This document shows positions 53,556 to 63,668 of a DNA stretch of 64,000 nt, piece after piece. The DNA lies in contig OV277866.1 of NCBI GenBank assembly GCA_922989275.2, positions 38,643,246-38,707,245 of the forward strand, read 5' to 3'. Each line of letters starts with the position of its first letter. The stretch's first letter is position 1. Both the position numbers and the translations under genes were made by a program. A model generated the notes under the pieces. It was not told where the DNA came from, searched no databases, and worked only from the letters and a program-made list of their open reading frames with translations. The stretch comes from Gari tellinella (Eukaryota > Mollusca > Bivalvia > Cardiida > Psammobiidae).

Positions 53556-54404
53556 CCTGGTTGTGACATTTCGAAATAATTGGTTATAAGTTACTAAAAT
53601 TAATATGTGTCCGGCCGCCAAACTAACCTCCAAGTCACTTAAAACATAATACGCCCCGTCTTTCGACAGACGTATTAAAACAACATCCGCTATTGCAATA
53701 ACGCACCAACACTGCAAGGCAGGAAGATCTCTTGTGTTTTCGTAGTGGATGAAGGATGTCTAAACGTGTTGTGTATAACAATCTAAAACACCATTAATGA
53801 GCTCAGTCCGAATTGGCAACCGTGACGAGAAGACAAGTGTAAGTCTTATGCTTTTAACTAAGCTGGCACGAAGGCAAAGGGACAAGAACAAGGCTCTGCT
53901 TACTAAGTTTGCAGGGTGACAGTTAAAAACGTGTGTATACCATCCTAATTGCATTCTGTATAACTGCCCTTCACGCGGAGGTAAATAACGTACCGGTATT
54001 TAATAGCTTCTTTAATTACCTCCGACTACCAAGAGCAAATTGATACGGACGAGGCAATACATTTATACTGATAACAATATAAAGTTTAAAGCCAAAAACA
54101 AATGCATACCAGTAATATTCCTTATGCTAAGTTTTATGTCACCAATCAAATTGTGATGACCTTTACAAACTAATATCATACTTTTCTAGCAGCGAAATAT
54201 TTCCTTAAAACATGAGTTTGCCATATGTTTAGTCTCTTTAAAATGTTGTTCTTTCATTTCTCATGTAAATGAAAACCGAACTCTCAGAAAATAAAAGATT
54301 TTTGAATAATGACCACTGTATTTAATAGTCTTAATTGCAAACAGTTTTTACGACGTGCGATATGCCTCCGAAATATTTCCTTATACGTTTTAGCACACTA
54401 GCGG
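53556..54404. other. Unassigned
   Basis: No gene or repeat recognised; short frames on the minus strand at 53502-53954 show no domain. Confidence 0.4.
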
Positions 54405-54633
54405 TTTACCCATTTGTGCCCAGTGGATTCTTCCATGATTATATATTGGATTAGTCTATTTTTTATCAAAGGGATGCCTGGTCAAAATTTTCATTTTCAT
54501 TTTATTTTATATTGAAATTCCTATCAGCAAACAGTGTATACTCTGATCAGACGCCGCATGATGCGACGTCTGATCAGAGTATACGCTGTTTGCCTATGTC
54601 CCATATATGGGATCGTGGGCACAAATTGGTTAA
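54405..54633. mobile_element. TTAA-4 MITE, complete
   Basis: 229 bp; left TTTACCCATTTGTGCCCA, right GGGCACAAATTGGTTAA (TTAA 54630-54633). Hairpin 54527-54592: GTGTATACTCTGATCAGACG, apex CCGCATGATGCGACG, GATCAGAGTATACGCTG. Confidence 0.9.
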
Positions 54634-54849
54634 TGGAAACTAATAAGGTCTTCCCTGGTGCATCAACGTTAGAAGGTAGCTGAATGTGTTGATTGTTTTG
54701 TCGAGTTAATGGCTGGTTCGCTATTTTCTTACCTCAAGCAATACTTACAAGAGGAAGCAGACTAAACACTAGAAACATAGAACATTATGTACTTTCCCTT
54801 TGTGTACTTACCCCTACAAGTGCTATTACAGAGGTGAACACGTTATGAC

Positions 54850-54887
54850 AAACAGTGTAAAACTTTGGAGGGTCTATACTGTTTGCG
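54850..54887. repeat. TTAA-3-type hairpin without apex
   Basis: CAAACAGTGTAAAACTTTGG and GGGTCTATACTGTTTGCG: outer stem only, followed by TAGGAAAAGTG as in TTAA-3. Confidence 0.65.
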
Positions 54888-55201
54888 TAGGAAAAGTGTT
54901 TTTTCTAATTTTTGGATGTACACGTTTTACAAAATGATGTGTATACTCGTAGTTAGGATTTATTACGATGAACATAAAATGAATTCATACATAATATTTT
55001 CCAATAGAAAATCGAAGAAAAGCTTAAAAGCGACTATTTCTTATACAAATCGATATTATTCCCTTGTTACATTAAACCGGGCGTATATCGAACATAGCAA
55101 ACTTGTTTTTTATTTTCTTAGTTGAAAAACAGAGTATAACAAACGGTATCTTTACAGAATAGCGGTAACAGTGATAATAAAAACACCTAACCAATATATA
55201 T
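54888..55201. other. Unassigned, starts with TTAA-3 right segment
   Basis: Up to about 54970 the TTAA-3 right part is faintly visible (TTTTTGGATGTACACGTTT); beyond that nothing recognised. Confidence 0.35.
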
Positions 55202-55269
55202 TGCAAACAGTTTGGACCTTGACAGACGCCGAGTAACGTGGCATCTGATCAGACTTCAAAATGATTGCA
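55202..55269. repeat. Stem A hairpin, degraded
   Basis: TTGCAAACAGTTTGGACCTT, apex GACGCCGAGTAACGTGGCATC, GATCAGACTTCAAAATG. Confidence 0.65.
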
Positions 55270-55669
55270 ATTTAGATTGAAATGGGATATCGGATAATTT
55301 ATAAAAGCTTCCACGAGTTTCATTTTATTGCTCTGTGTTGGTGTATCCTTTAAATGGAAAGTAAAATAGTTCAACTACAATATGTAAAAATAGCACTTCT
55401 GCGATCTAATTTTTCTCGCAAAACTGTTGTTAGGGAAACCACAAGCTATGCATTCACGTAAACAAGTTCTTGAAGCCACTTGTTCAACTATTTTGGCATA
55501 GCATTACGGAAGTGCAAACAGTTAACCAGCATAAGTTATGCTTCGTTTTCACCCACACAACACTTTACTGTTTGTTGCACTGTAATGTTCTTATCTAATG
55601 TTAAGTTTCATGATTGTATATCGATGAAACTGATTTTAATTATTTTGGAATTTTGAGACAGGTGATAGC

Positions 55670-55931
55670 TTAACTCATTATCCCCTGGAAGTTCTAAAGG
55701 AGAATTCCAGTTTGCAATAAAAGCTGGCCCATTTTAGACTACAATGTATTTAGGTTTTTTGTAATATATTGCAAAATGCCAAACAGTGAAGTCCCTGATT
55801 AGAGGGTTCCTGTAGGAGCCCTCTGATCAGGGACTTCACTGTTTGTATAGGATAAGCGTACACTTCGCTGGTATACGAGCGTACATTTGGTAAAGGACTC
55901 ATATATGCGTCACTAGGGATTAATGAGTTAA
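55670..55931. mobile_element. TTAA-3 MITE, complete
   Basis: 262 bp, TTAA at 55670-55673 and 55928-55931. Hairpin 55780-55846: CAAACAGTGAAGTCCCTGAT, apex GGGTTCCTGTAGGAGCCC, GATCAGGGACTTCACTG. Confidence 0.92.
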
Positions 55932-56574
55932 TACAGGACAAAAATTAAAGAGGAACACTCATTTAAGAGCTTACCGTAATATGTTTGCCCCGTAATATGT
56001 AGTTATCTGTCTTGCAGATTAGCTTTTCATTCATTATTAATAGGGTTACTCAATGGATAGATAACTATGTACATGTACCTTAATAATTTTGGTTGATCAA
56101 AAGTCACTCAGAAAGACTGATAGACTGGGGAATATTGTTTTTTTTATATAACATCGATTTTACGGTGATTTTATACATTTATTAACATATTTGGCTTACG
56201 TTGTTTGGCCCCAGGGGCATTGCAGCACGTATAGTTCTGGTTTAATAACGCTATTGTGTCTGTTTGTATGTAAATGTATTGGCGTTACTTTTTGGTGGAG
56301 TCTTACCACTCTGCCAGTTCGGACAATGGGTAAATTCTATTCACTTTCTAATCTCATCGGGTACAAGCTTTGACATGAAATTTTGTAGCTACCTTATTAT
56401 TTTTATGATACTTTTTATTATTGTTGCGATCATCGACATTGATCGATAATCAATCGAACCTCTTATTTCAAAATTTATTACAGAATATGACCTTTCGTAC
56501 AGATAACATGTATTCTAACAGTGACATTATTATTATCCCCAATGAATGAGTCATGCTAAAATTACCATGATCAC
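55932..56574. other. Unassigned
   Basis: Nothing recognised. Hydrophobic short frames at 56191-56449 are not supported as genes. Confidence 0.4.
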
Positions 56575-56650
56575 TGCGAACCGTTTGGAGCCAGATCAGA
56601 CGCCGACCCACCCGTTTTCCGATCATGCTGTAAACAGTTTTCTCCAAAGT
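56575..56650. mobile_element. TA-1-type hairpin relic
   Basis: CCGTTTGGAGCCAGATCAGA then CGCCGACCCACCCG; right arm reduced to CTGTAAACAGTTTTCTCC. Confidence 0.55.
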
Positions 56651-56964
56651 AGTCGTCAATCTTTTAGTACAGAATCCTGTCAGACAGTATTAAGCTAGAG
56701 TCAATGGTTACGAAAATACCTGAATGACAAACTGTAGCTATTATCAAACCAGACAATGCTGATATGACACTGAGGCTATTGCACTGGGCACAAATGGTAA
56801 ATGATATATTGCATGTAAATGTACAATATAGCGTCTTTCTTACAACCAATGAAAACTGGTATTGACGATAGTTTTTTAAAGCAAAATAAAGTAAAGACAG
56901 ACAGATCCTTGAGGTGGTTTCTAAAATGACATAAAAAACTATGGCCAACTTGTTTGCACATTTT

Positions 56965-57171
56965 CGTGGATTCGTCAATGCTTATATAAAGGTTTTTTTT
57001 ATCTAAGGGGTTCTAAAGATTTACTTTTGTTTTGTTTTATATTAAAATTCGTTTCAGCCAGCAAGCAATGTATACTCTGATAAGACGCCGCATAATGCGA
57101 CGTGTGATCAGTCTACGATGTAACCCTATGTACTACCGGTATAAACGGAACCGTAGACACATATAGGTTAA
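56965..57171. mobile_element. TTAA-4 MITE, decayed
   Basis: TTTTGTTTTATATTAAAATT block, hairpin about 57061-57125 (GCAATGTATACTCTGATAAG, apex CGCCGCATAATGCGACG), end ATATAGGTTAA (TTAA 57168-57171). Confidence 0.75.
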
Positions 57172-57439
57172 ACGAATTTTTACTGTATTTCCTATGTTAA
57201 GCCTAGACGGAATCTAGCCTTATGGACTTAATAGGGAAGACACTTGTTTCTATGCACAGATATGATAATATTGGTGTTCCGGAAGTATTGTGAGACCGAT
57301 AACGATGCAATGCTTCAAGGGTCTGAAAATGTGCGATTAGGGACACGTTATAAGCATAATCCTTATCTTGTCGTGATATATATAGCATCGGCGGCTTTGG
57401 AATAATTCTGTACAAACAGTGTCAAAATAACTTTTGGTA

Positions 57440-57573
57440 TTTTAAAATGGAAACTTAAAGACGGGTTTCAAACAGTTTGGATCCAGATCAGACGCCGCGT
57501 CACGCGGCGTCTGATCTGGAAGCAAACTTTTTGCAAATATGAGCAAGGCTGCGATCGACTGGAGAAAGGTTAA
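57440..57573. mobile_element. TTAA-1 MITE, right part with good hairpin
   Basis: Hairpin 57468-57535: AAACAGTTTGGATCCAGATC, apex GACGCCGCGTCACGCGGCGTC, GATCTGGAAGCAAACTT. Right end GGAGAAAGGTTAA (TTAA 57570-57573). Confidence 0.8.
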
Positions 57574-58439
57574 ATCTGATTAGGCAGCTATTTATTGTCT
57601 AGGGCGGATTTATATAAAGTAGTGCGATGATATTCTAAAGTCGCTGTCTCTGCGATAATGGACCTGATTGTCATAGCATCACTTCTGTGAACGAGGCACC
57701 AACACATTGCAATGATAAAAATGTGCTATTAATATTTCCCGTCTAAACGTCGTCTAAACGTTATCCAAAGACAACGCAATTCAATGAACTGCAGATAATA
57801 GCAGGTTCATTACCGATTCATTACAATCTGATAGACACACCGTATTTAATCTAACAGACGTTTTACATGTTTTATCAGCAATACAACACCAAGTCCATTG
57901 GCAAAACATGCCGCTTTTCAATGACAAAACATAGAGAACGCATACATTAATGTGTGTGTGTGTATGTGTGTGTGTCCCTGCGTAGCAAGTTTAAGACTCT
58001 AACAAATACAGCGAAATGCATTTTTTTTCTCTGAACCGAAATATTGTCATAACCTTGCTTTTTGTGACCATTGAACATACTCATATGTATATATATCGCA
58101 TATATTCATCATTATAATGCTTAAGAAAAGGTTCATTAAATATTTTTCTACTTTTTTGTTACCCCACCATGCACTTGCAGTCTAAAGAAGACCACATATC
58201 TTAATCGAAGTTGTACTTTTGTCTCTCAATGTAAGGGTACACTACTTATCAGAACATACTCTAATGCGCGTCAGTTCTTAATCTATCACTCCTTAAACAT
58301 GCCTATTGACATCTCAAATTATACCTACATAAAGGAAATTACTTCCCGCCTAGGAAGTCATTGACAAGAAATACAGAGGGTATCTCCAGAATCTTTCCAG
58401 CTAGAAGCTTTTGGCCTAATATTAAAAGTCATGAAAAAC
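57574..58439. other. Unassigned with a short microsatellite
   Basis: A TG-rich tract lies at 57951-57975. Nothing else recognised. Confidence 0.5.
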
Positions 58440-58487
58440 GGTTCTTAAAGAGCAGTCTGCTTTACTTACAACCTCCTTTGAATTTAG
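58440..58487. repeat. B-type right hairpin arm relic
   Basis: AAAGAGCAGTCTGCTTTACT then TACAACCTCCTTTGAA. Confidence 0.5.
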
Positions 58488-58628
58488 CCATATTTTCGAT
58501 AACAGAACCAGAATATTGATATCAATTCTTAAATAATAAACATGTTTTCTAAAGAATGTAACACACCCATCCCTCTTGTTTTCGCATGCCGGAGTCCATC
58601 GTGGTGCTTGAACGATAAGAAGAGCGTT

Positions 58629-58700
58629 ATGACAAATAGACTGATAGGTACCAGGCAATTATGGACTGGCTGACAAGGTCCTGACAGGTCGATAACATAT
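58629..58700 (+). repeat. Dispersed repeat DR3, copy c
   Basis: ATGACAAATAGACTGATAGG and CCTGACAGGTCGATAACAT follow the order of copies a and b. Confidence 0.55.
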
Positions 58701-59159
58701 CGTATTCATCAATCAATACTAATATGTATGCACACAAGTGCTAGAGAATCCGAGTGTACGTAAGCTTTAAACCGTTTCATGCAAACGGGTATACAACCAA
58801 ATTGGATCAAGAGTATAAACCTAGTTGTCCAATATATTAGCAGACGCATTTTGCGACGACACTTTTAAAACAGACGGAATTATCGAAGCATAATTGGTTA
58901 CTTGTTCATCAATCATAAATGCGACGGTTTCAATTCATTGTCAATCCTTTGTAAAAATTGTGTGTGTAATTGAACTTTAATTATCTTGTTTACTATTCAC
59001 GAAATATACAAACCTGTATAAATCTTTATACAACTTACTGTACAAAGAGGGACGGAAGTGTAATGTAACTTGTCTTCAGTAAATATCTCAGGCCTAACAT
59101 AAGAGAAAGCATTTATCTGGATATTACACGTGTAATGAAGTACAATATTCGACCAGAGT

Positions 59160-59411
59160 TTAACCCTTTCCCCCATAGAAGCGACTTTTAGCGTATTTAA
59201 TTTATTCCTCCGCTGAAGGAAATAGTTCCAGTTTATACCCTCATGAACATTTACCATAACAGATATATTTATATAGCCTAGCAGATGTTAGTTTAAATCA
59301 GGCTGAAAGTAAAGCAGAATGTGCCTTAAGGCACATTCTGCTTTACTTTCAACCTGATTTAAGTGATCACCTGTCTTTAATGTTATAAACGGGTTTTTGG
59401 GTAAGGGTTAA
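59160..59411. mobile_element. TTAA-2 MITE, complete, reverse orientation
   Basis: 252 bp, TTAA at 59160-59163 and 59408-59411. Left TTAACCCTTTCCCCCATAG, AATTTATTCCTCCGCTGAAG. Hairpin 59292-59362: TTTAAATCAGGCTGAAAGTA, apex TGTGCCTTAAGGCACA; nearly perfect. Confidence 0.93.
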
Positions 59412-60023
59412 CATTCCTTCATTAATTATTTCTTTCACAGTTTGTCCGCCCCGCTACCATTAGTACGTCAGGTTTTGTGTGTAAGACTCGTGTTCTTCCT
59501 GTGGGGCTTGTTTCTCTATAATACTGCCCTATATTTCATTGACACTATAGACTGTTTACGTATGCAAAGCATATTTTAGTCTACATTAAACAGTGGTCAA
59601 TGTTGTGTATAAATATGACAACAATGCATAATAAAGTCATCTTTGTACTAAATGACCACGGAAATGTTGATACAATTGGTGGTATGGGGCTTCAACAGAA
59701 AGAGGCAACGACTTCATGCAAGATCAACAATTTTTTTCTCCGTGTCTGTTTAAATAGTGGTCCATAACTCAAGAATGACCTTTAATAATTGGTTTCGAGA
59801 TCAAAGTCGGTTTTGCTGTATTAAAAAGAGTAATTGTATGAAAAGAAGTGTCATTAGAGCATTCTCGAGATCTGGTTTCCGTTACATATATGCCATGAAT
59901 TTTATAATTAAAGATGTCTCATTTACAATTTACATTCATACAAAGGAAATATCTCTCATTCATCGTCTCTTGATATTGACCAGAAAGCAAGCCCTCTGTG
60001 TGATAGAAATTCAAATGAGTTTT
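59412..60023. other. Unassigned
   Basis: Nothing recognised. Confidence 0.4.
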
Positions 60024-60180
60024 TGATTAACTGAATTCGTGAGAGGCATGGATTAAAGGGGCAATCCGAGGCTACATTTGCATATTAAGAGAAAGTTCCG
60101 AGGCGCTTGCAGAAAGTCCTATCGCATCCCATCGATGTACAGAAACCAATTTTGACGAATATCATACGAATCAAAGGAAA
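60024..60180 (+). repeat. Dispersed repeat DR6, copy b
   Basis: Partner of 52780-52925. Confidence 0.75.
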
Positions 60181-60434
60181 AATCCTTGACAGAAAATCAT
60201 TAGCATTGTACGTAACAGTCTGACCAGTGTTTAGCGACCATACAAAGAAAGGCGTTTAAACAATATATTTGGTAGATAGCAGTCCCTTAAAGAACAAAAG
60301 TAGCACAGAAAGACGCAATGTTCGGAGCATTCTACATTTTTTCAATGGTTTATGAAATCATATGTCGTTTTAAACATTAGAGGAACATGCATTTATTTCG
60401 CTATTCTCACGTTGTTACCAAAATAATTATACCT

Positions 60435-60495
60435 GTTTGAACCAGTTTGGGAAAAGGTGGCAACTTCTGATCTGGCTACTGACTGTTATACAAAA
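60435..60495. repeat. Stem A hairpin, degraded
   Basis: AACCAGTTTGGGAAAAGGTG and CTTCTGATCTGGCTACTGAC; few pairs remain. Confidence 0.4.
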
Positions 60496-60570
60496 ATACG
60501 ACATCATCTACTTTTAATAATTCCCGCTATTTACTCTCATTTATAACATTACCTTTGCAGTATTAGTATA

Positions 60571-60922
60571 CAGTGCCCCTTCACTATATAAACCCCACGG
60601 TTGAAACAAAGGTTTTGGGTGTTGTTTGGAGGGGAAATAATATCATCAGAGTGCTGATTACGACTTGCCTTACATTTGTAAACAGCTTGACGCGGCATCT
60701 GGCCTTGATTAAAACTGTTTGCCACTCGTCATGATGTTTTTTGTTTGTTACAATGTCCAATTAGGCATCAAAGTTTGAGAAAGAACTACAGACAACACAC
60801 GGTTGAGCAGACGTTATTGGAACAGTGAAACGGCATCACATTATAGTCTTGGGAAACAGTGGTAAGCATTGCTGTAAGGCAAGAATCGTTGTTCTGTGGG
60901 TCATTATAGGAAGGGAGCACTG
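60571..60922. mobile_element. TA-4 MITE, diverged
   Basis: TA at 60569-60570. Left CAGTGCCCCTTCACTATATA, right TATAGGAAGGGAGCACTG. Hairpin reduced to AAACAGCTTGACGCGGCATC then AAAACTGTTTG. GAGCAGACGTTATTGG box near 60808. Confidence 0.82.
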
Positions 60923-61029
60923 TCGTTAAAACGGTAAACTAAAACGCTTTCCCCTCTGTAGTTTATCTTTTCTCTTGATAATATATTAAAACGTCAGTAT
61001 AATTATATACCTATACAATCGATCCTCGT

Positions 61030-61210
61030 TAACATACTCTCTTCAGTATGACAAACCCGTATTTCAAAGTTCAAACGTGGCTTGGCCACGTTTGAACTTT
61101 GAAGTACGGATATGTTCGACACAAGCTAGATCGCAAGATTGCAATTTAACTGAAGAAATTATGATTATATAGACTTAAGCTTGTTCGAGTTATCGAAGTG
61201 CAGCTCACTG
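61030..61210. mobile_element. TA-3 MITE with worn ends and perfect inner hairpin
   Basis: Inner stem 61064-61101 is perfect: AAAGTTCAAACGTGGC, TTG, GCCACGTTTGAACTTT. The right end TCGAGTTATCGAAGTGCAGC is worn; the left end is hardly recognisable. Confidence 0.75.
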
Positions 61211-61542
61211 TTACCAACAAGCGTTGAAGAATCATTGCAATTACTGATAAACCGAAATTTATAACTTTTAATCAATCAAACGACACCTACATGCTAATAA
61301 AGCAATGTCCGACCTGTCAATATACATCACTACGGCAGTTGGAAAAAAATCTTAACTTATTAAATGATAACCTTATATAACATGAACCTTCAGGAAAAAT
61401 AGGATGACTTTTATATTGCCTTGGAAATATATCAAAGACACGTGACGATTTCGTTAATAAGTTCGTATGTGAAAGCAACTGTCAAGCACGAACTCTAGCC
61501 AACGAAAGTTTCTAGAATTGTTTTGATCAAAGTTCATTTTTC

Positions 61543-61772
61543 TCTAAATCCCTTTACCCAATAACCTGTTAGCTATTTTCAAGAACAGGTTACCATGTAT
61601 AGCAGGTTGAAAGTTTACAAGAATGCACATAAAGGCGTATTCGTTTCACATTCAGCCTGCTTTAAGCTATCATCTGTTTTAATACAAGTGCATTTGTGTA
61701 TAAATAAGAACTATTCTCTTCAGTGGAGGTAAACATAAAATGCGCTATTAGGCGCTTCTATAGGGGCAATTG
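61543..61772. mobile_element. TTAA-2 MITE, diverged
   Basis: AATCCCTTTACCCAATAACC, hairpin about 61603-61670 (GCAGGTTGAAAGTTTACAAG, CATTCAGCCTGCTTTAAGCT), right CTTCAGTGGAGGTAAACATA and TTCTATAGGGGCAA. Confidence 0.72.
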
Positions 61773-61924
61773 TCCACTTGTCATGAAAATGCTTCTTGTT
61801 TGACGTTATTACATTTAAAGGGTGATTTATTTCTATATATTTAGTAGAAGCAACCAAAACGTAGGAAAAGTTTAATTCAGACAAATGTAAGATGTCCAAA
61901 CACTTGGGGTTTCCTAACACATTC

Positions 61925-62172
61925 AACCCTAGCGACGAATATATTCGTCATTTGCACACAGTGTACCTGGGAAGAGGACGCGTATCCCATGCAAACAGTG
62001 TATACTCTGAACAGAGCAATCCCATAGGTACCCTCTGAGCAGGGCATGCATTGTCTGTAAATTTAAAATATGTTGTAAAACTAACCCTAATTAGCCAAAA
62101 ATAAACTAGACTTCATTATAAACTTGTTTTGTCCATTTTAAATTTCAATTGTGACTGAGTAAATGTGTTAAG
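61925..62172. mobile_element. TTAA-3 MITE, decayed, reverse orientation
   Basis: TCAACCCTAGCGACGAATAT, hairpin about 62001-62060 (CAAACAGTGTATACTCTGAA, apex CCCATAGGTA, CTCTGAGCAGGGCATGCATT), then TTGTCCATTTTAAATTTCAA and GTGTTAA. Confidence 0.65.
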
Positions 62173-62639
62173 CTGAATCCGTTTCAGACTGTTTTTTGTG
62201 AGAATGGCATGATCACCACTGTTTAAGTACTATTGTTAACATTGCCATAGAAAAAAATAAAGTATACAGAATGATTACCTGTGGCCTAAATTATAGAAAT
62301 AAGTTTCTTGGGATGGCGGAATGTCAAACAGTTTTCAGATCACTGATATATTAACTATTGCAATGAAGATAACATAACGACAATAACTTAAAAAAATTTT
62401 TAAGTTACACCTAGATCACACACATGTCATTGTCATTACCAAGGTACTTTGATATGGGTGACTTGTGTAATGGTCAAAGACAACAACTGCACAAGTACCA
62501 AACCATGTACATGTAGCAACAAACGCTAGCACAAACGGTAAAATCTGGTTAACATTGTTTTGGATTTGGACGGACAGTAACAAAGTATGTGCATCCAGCA
62601 TCATAACATCCCGAGGCAAACCCTGTCTTGAAAAATTTC
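62173..62639. other. Unassigned
   Basis: CAAACAGTTTTCAGATCAC near 62325 is a stem A scrap. Confidence 0.35.
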
Positions 62640-62745
62640 GCAAATAGTTCGGAGCCTGATCAGACGCCAATCTACTTGCTTCACACTGTGTACAAATACT
62701 ACAACTGTTTTAGCAAAAAAAATATTTATTAAGAGAAAAGTCAAG
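62640..62745. mobile_element. TA-1 right-half relic
   Basis: CAAATAGTTCGGAGCCTGAT then CAGACGCC; then AACTGTTTTAGCAAAAAA and TATTTATTAAGAGAAAAG as in the right arm of TA-1. Confidence 0.5.
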
Positions 62746-63059
62746 ACATTGCCTATATGCACGAACTTCTGTTCCCTAGCGTTATATACATTAACATTTT
62801 TCATGACACGTTTGCATAGCAATGCCACTCACGAAGAAGCCGATTCAGCAATGTCAGCATCACAAACCGGAGGTTTGTCTTACAATGTCCTAGGAGCGGA
62901 TCCACAACTCATATTATATGGCAATCATGGGGAAGCATATTCCAGTGAAAATATGCCATCACAAACTATTCAAAGTTTAAAGATTGCTAACAGCGTAAAA
63001 AAACACCGTGTTTTGAAAGCTATTCAACTTAAACATTGTTGCTGCCATTTCAACATATT

Positions 63060-63299
63060 ATGCCATTGCATGTTTCTAGTTTGAAGTTAGGTGTCAACTT
63101 AACGCAGTTTAAGAGTAAAGCAGAATGCGCATGAGAGTGCATTCTGCTTTACTCTCAGCCTGCTTAAATCACCACCTGCTAGGATGCAGGAAATTTTTCT
63201 TCTGGTGCATATTCACTACTGTATAATTGGACCTATATACATCAGCGGAAGGATAAATTAAAGGCTTAAAAAGGTGCTTATATTGGGGAAAGGGTTTTA
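63060..63299. mobile_element. TTAA-2 MITE
   Basis: Hairpin 63095-63166: AGTTTAAGAGTAAAGCAGAA, apex GCGCATGAGAGTGC, right arm ATTCTGCTTTACTCTCAGCC. Right part ATCAGCGGAAGGATAAATTA and TATTGGGGAAAGGG. The usual AAAGTAAAG/CTTTACTTT pair is AGAGTAAAG/CTTTACTCT here. Confidence 0.82.
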
Positions 63300-63561
63300 C
63301 TAAAACATTTGACATAAAAGTTCAAAATACATGTAGTTTGAATTTAAGATGATTGCAGTTTGCAAAAGCTAATTTTTACGGTTTGGTAGTGAATGTAGTT
63401 AAATGGAAATCCACTACGGTATTTCTTCTACAGATCAGCGCTTGAACCTTGTTCGACTAATTCAGAAAAGAAATAAACGTTCCCTTACAGAATATTTACT
63501 ACCTGTCAATGTCTAGTTCATTAACCTAGTTTACTTTGTATGTTTTTTTAAAACAGCAACC

Positions 63562-63668
63562 GAAACAGATTCAAATCAGATCAGCTTCAGATAAGACGCA
63601 GCATATTATCCAGATCTAAACTGTTTGCAAATGTTGTAAAACTTGCTACCATCACTATGAGGGGTTAA
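63562..63668. mobile_element. TTAA-1 MITE, decayed
   Basis: Worn hairpin CAAATCAGATCAGCTTCAGA ... TATCCAGATCTAAACTGTTT, end CATCACTATGAGGGGTTAA (TTAA 63665-63668). Confidence 0.6.

Noticed and set aside
57951..57975. TG tract as telomeric or Z-DNA feature
   Set aside because: Only about 25 bp and interrupted; an ordinary microsatellite.
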